From positions 4,699 through 13,644 of the forward strand of contig DHRX01000035.1 in assembly GCA_002408345.1 (NCBI GenBank): 8,946 bases of DNA. The letters run 5' to 3'. Numbering within the stretch: the stretch's first letter is position 1; every line of letters starts with the position of its first letter. Of the stretch, positions 7,536-8,946 are shown in pieces. The DNA is from Firmicutes bacterium UBA5301. GTDB lineage: Bacteria; Bacillota; UBA5301. Under the pieces are notes generated by a model, which was not told the DNA's origin, did not search any database, and saw nothing but the letters and a program-made list of their open reading frames with translations. The position numbers and the translations under genes are program-made.

Positions 7536-8336
7536 GTGTATTTCCGGGTTCGATGGTATCATGTTTTAACCCTGCTGCTCTTATTTATTATAGCTTTAGA
7601 AAGTGCCCAGCATTTTTCTGAATTGGCTATCCGAGTGGACTTGACTATTCCAGATCGCAGCTTTCCAGACTCAGGAGAAATTAAAGGTTTAGTTTGTAAC
7701 CGCTTTGGCGATCCTTTACCTGGTGTTTCTGTAACTTTAGCTGGCAAGCACACGGTTACAGGAGAAGATGGTGAATTTTATTTTGCTCAGATTCCTCTTG
7801 GTAACCGTCCGATTTTACTGGAGTATCAGGGCTATAAGAGCCTATCACGTTTAGTCAAAATCGATGCTGGCACAAATTATTTAGAGTTTAAATATGAGCA
7901 GGGCCTATTTCCCGCCAATTTTGCCCTAGATTTTCACATTTATTTTACTGAAATAAGCTTGGAATTGGGACATTGTTTTGGAGAGATCGGTATTGCTAAC
8001 GGAGCTAACTCTAGTTATTATTTACTGGATTTAGTTATCTATAATCCTTTGGGGGTTGAGACCCTAAGTTTATTGCAAACAGAAGACGACTACCGAGAAA
8101 TTACCGGTACACTAAGTGATATCAATTTTGTAGCCAAACCGCGTATGGCTGTTTTCTATCGTCCAGGCGAGTATTATAAGATTAACCTACCTCCGTTAGC
8201 TAATCCAATAGTCGGAGGTTTTTATATCTTAAAAGCAGTTTATGCCTCTCAAACTCAGTGGGATGCAGGTTTGGCAACTATGGAGGTTTTAGAAACGGAA
8301 TGTGTATTTGATGATGATTGGAACCCTCATACTTAA
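7536..8336 (+). CDS. Membrane-anchored or secreted protein with carboxypeptidase-regulatory-like domain, function unknown
   Basis: I do not recognise a specific function. The 266-residue product begins with a short basic stretch (Arg4, Arg6) and one hydrophobic segment at about 9-22, acting as a signal peptide or N-terminal anchor, so the rest should be outside the membrane. Residues about 47-117 match the carboxypeptidase-regulatory-like beta-sandwich: a G-x-V/L strand, GDPLPGVSVTLAG, a T-x-EDGEF turn, IPLGN and EYQGYKS. Such domains are found in surface and secreted proteins and are often thought to bind ligands or aid folding. Residues about 118-266 are rich in aromatic and beta-branched residues and look beta-structured, but I can assign no family. 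There are three cysteines (54, 147, 256) and no lipobox or sortase motif. Start is GTG with AGGTGAGG at 7523-7530, 5 nt upstream. The next gene, 100 nt on, also encodes a secreted protein. Confidence 0.82.
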   Translation: MYFRVRWYHVLTLLLLFIIALESAQHFSELAIRVDLTIPDRSFPDSGEIKGLVCNRFGDPLPGVSVTLAGKHTVTGEDGEFYFAQIPLGNRPILLEYQGYKSLSRLVKIDAGTNYLEFKYEQGLFPANFALDFHIYFTEISLELGHCFGEIGIANGANSSYYLLDLVIYNPLGVETLSLLQTEDDYREITGTLSDINFVAKPRMAVFYRPGEYYKINLPPLANPIVGGFYILKAVYASQTQWDAGLATMEVLETECVFDDDWNPHT

Positions 8337-8436
8337 GAATGGACGACATTTCCAACCTTGGAAAGGTGCAGCTAGTAAAGGATTACATTAGGTCAAGTAG
8401 AAGTGTCTAAGGTAGAATTTTTGAGGAGCAACTACT
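8337..8436 (+). other. Intergenic region, 100 nt, with a palindrome
   Basis: The gap between the two envelope genes has no convincing terminator. It contains the inverted repeat described separately, an ATG-initiated stretch of 23 codons (8339-8410) with no ribosome binding site, and a TAGAAT at 8413-8418 that lacks a good -35 partner. The end of the gap holds GAGGAG (8423-8428), the ribosome binding site of the next gene. Confidence 0.5.
8349..8364. repeat. Inverted repeat, 7-bp arms with 2-nt spacer
   Basis: TTTCCAA-CC-TTGGAAA is a near-perfect palindrome in the gap between the two envelope genes. The 2-nt spacer is too short for a stable RNA hairpin loop and no T-run follows, so it is not a typical terminator. 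It could be a binding site for a dimeric regulator, or chance. Confidence 0.4.
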
Positions 8437-8946
8437 GTGACAAAATACGCTGCCCTAAAAACGAAAGCTTTCGTTGTGGTACAGCTCTTAGCACTTATCG
8501 TTCTGTTTGTTGCTTTAACCCTACCTGTGCAGGGCGAAGAAGCTGTTAAGGTGGTGCCGGTTAATACCTTGATTATTAATGACCAGGAGGCCTCTTTTCC
8601 GGTCCAACCGGCGGATACTCCTGGAGAATGGCTGGTTTCTCTTCGTGATTTAGCGGAGGAAACCGGTCTAGTTGTCGGTTGGATGGAAGAAACAAAAACC
8701 GTTCGGATTAAGGATAAAGGGGTTATCGTTTATTTACAAGTGGATTCTATGGTCGCCTTGGTTAATTCGGCTGAAAAGTTTTTGCCTGAACCGTTACGAT
8801 TAGTTCAAGGGCGTCTCCTAGTACCTCTGGGTTTCTTAGCAGAAATTTTTGACTACCAATTAGTTGATTCTGCAGAGGGTTTACGGTTAACAACCCCTAC
8901 CGAAACTATAACAGGTATTAAATTTATCATTGAAGATGGTCGACCT
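8437..8946 (+). CDS. Secreted protein with copper-amine-oxidase-like N-terminal domain (3' end missing)
   Basis: The reading frame is open for 170 codons to the window's right edge. A GTG start is preceded by GAGGAG 8 nt upstream. Residues 1-33 form a clear signal peptide: basic Lys residues, a hydrophobic core at about 11-29, and probable cleavage after VQG. Residues about 42-152 match the copper-amine-oxidase-like N-terminal domain, a two-part module common in clostridial extracellular and cell-wall proteins. One half is VSLRDLAEETGLVVGW followed by EETKTVRI, and the other is RLLVPLGFLAEIFDY. Despite the name, this domain does not imply copper binding or oxidase activity. The last visible residues (ITGIKFIIEDGRP) resemble the start of an AMIN domain, which would suit an N-acetylmuramoyl-L-alanine amidase. 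The catalytic part is not in view, so that remains a guess. Confidence 0.85.
   Translation, partial: MTKYAALKTKAFVVVQLLALIVLFVALTLPVQGEEAVKVVPVNTLIINDQEASFPVQPADTPGEWLVSLRDLAEETGLVVGWMEETKTVRIKDKGVIVYLQVDSMVALVNSAEKFLPEPLRLVQGRLLVPLGFLAEIFDYQLVDSAEGLRLTTPTETITGIKFIIEDGRP

Noticed and set aside
8349..8364. Palindrome as a rho-independent terminator for the 7536-8336 gene
   Set aside because: The 2-nt spacer cannot form a normal loop, the stem is AT-rich and no T-run follows.
8413..8418. TAGAAT as the -10 box of a promoter for the last gene
   Set aside because: The best -35 at 17 nt spacing matches only three of six bases, and the transcript would begin inside the ribosome binding site.

Overview
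The window reads as chromosomal DNA of an anaerobic, low-to-moderate GC Firmicute, probably a clostridial lineage of the Peptococcaceae/Desulfotomaculum kind. That placement is inference. It rests on strong AGGAGG-type ribosome binding sites, frequent GTG starts (four of the seven starts visible), a Gram-positive-style FabI, and a secreted protein with a copper-amine-oxidase-like N-terminal domain, a type common in clostridial cell-wall proteins. Every gene lies on the + strand and there are no RNA genes, mobile elements or CRISPR arrays.

Region 1 (1-5143) is a [NiFe]-hydrogenase maturation cluster in the order hypB (3' part only), hypF, hypC, hypD, hypE. HypF and HypE make the cyanide ligands from carbamoyl phosphate. 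HypC and HypD assemble the Fe(CN)2CO unit. HypB is the GTPase that helps deliver nickel. All the diagnostic cysteines and motifs I looked for are present, so the pathway looks functional. No hydrogenase structural gene and no hypA is in view; either could lie upstream.

Region 2 (5162-7465) continues on the same strand with gaps of 15-18 nt and no visible terminator. It holds a REC-GAF-GGDEF response regulator, predicted to be a diguanylate cyclase with intact active and inhibitory sites, and then fabI, the NADH-type enoyl-ACP reductase of fatty acid synthesis. Spacing suggests that hypB to fabI may form one transcript joining hydrogenase maturation, c-di-GMP signalling and lipid synthesis. 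The functional link is not shown by the sequence.

Region 3 (7466-8946) has wider gaps (70 and 100 nt) and two envelope proteins. One is a membrane-anchored or secreted protein with a carboxypeptidase-regulatory-like beta domain and an unrecognised C-terminal half. The other is a secreted protein with a copper-amine-oxidase-like N-terminal domain that runs off the window end. A weak candidate promoter lies ahead of the first. I see no clear new biological system. The items most worth a second look are the hyp-cyclase-fabI linkage and the unassigned half of the 7536-8336 protein.
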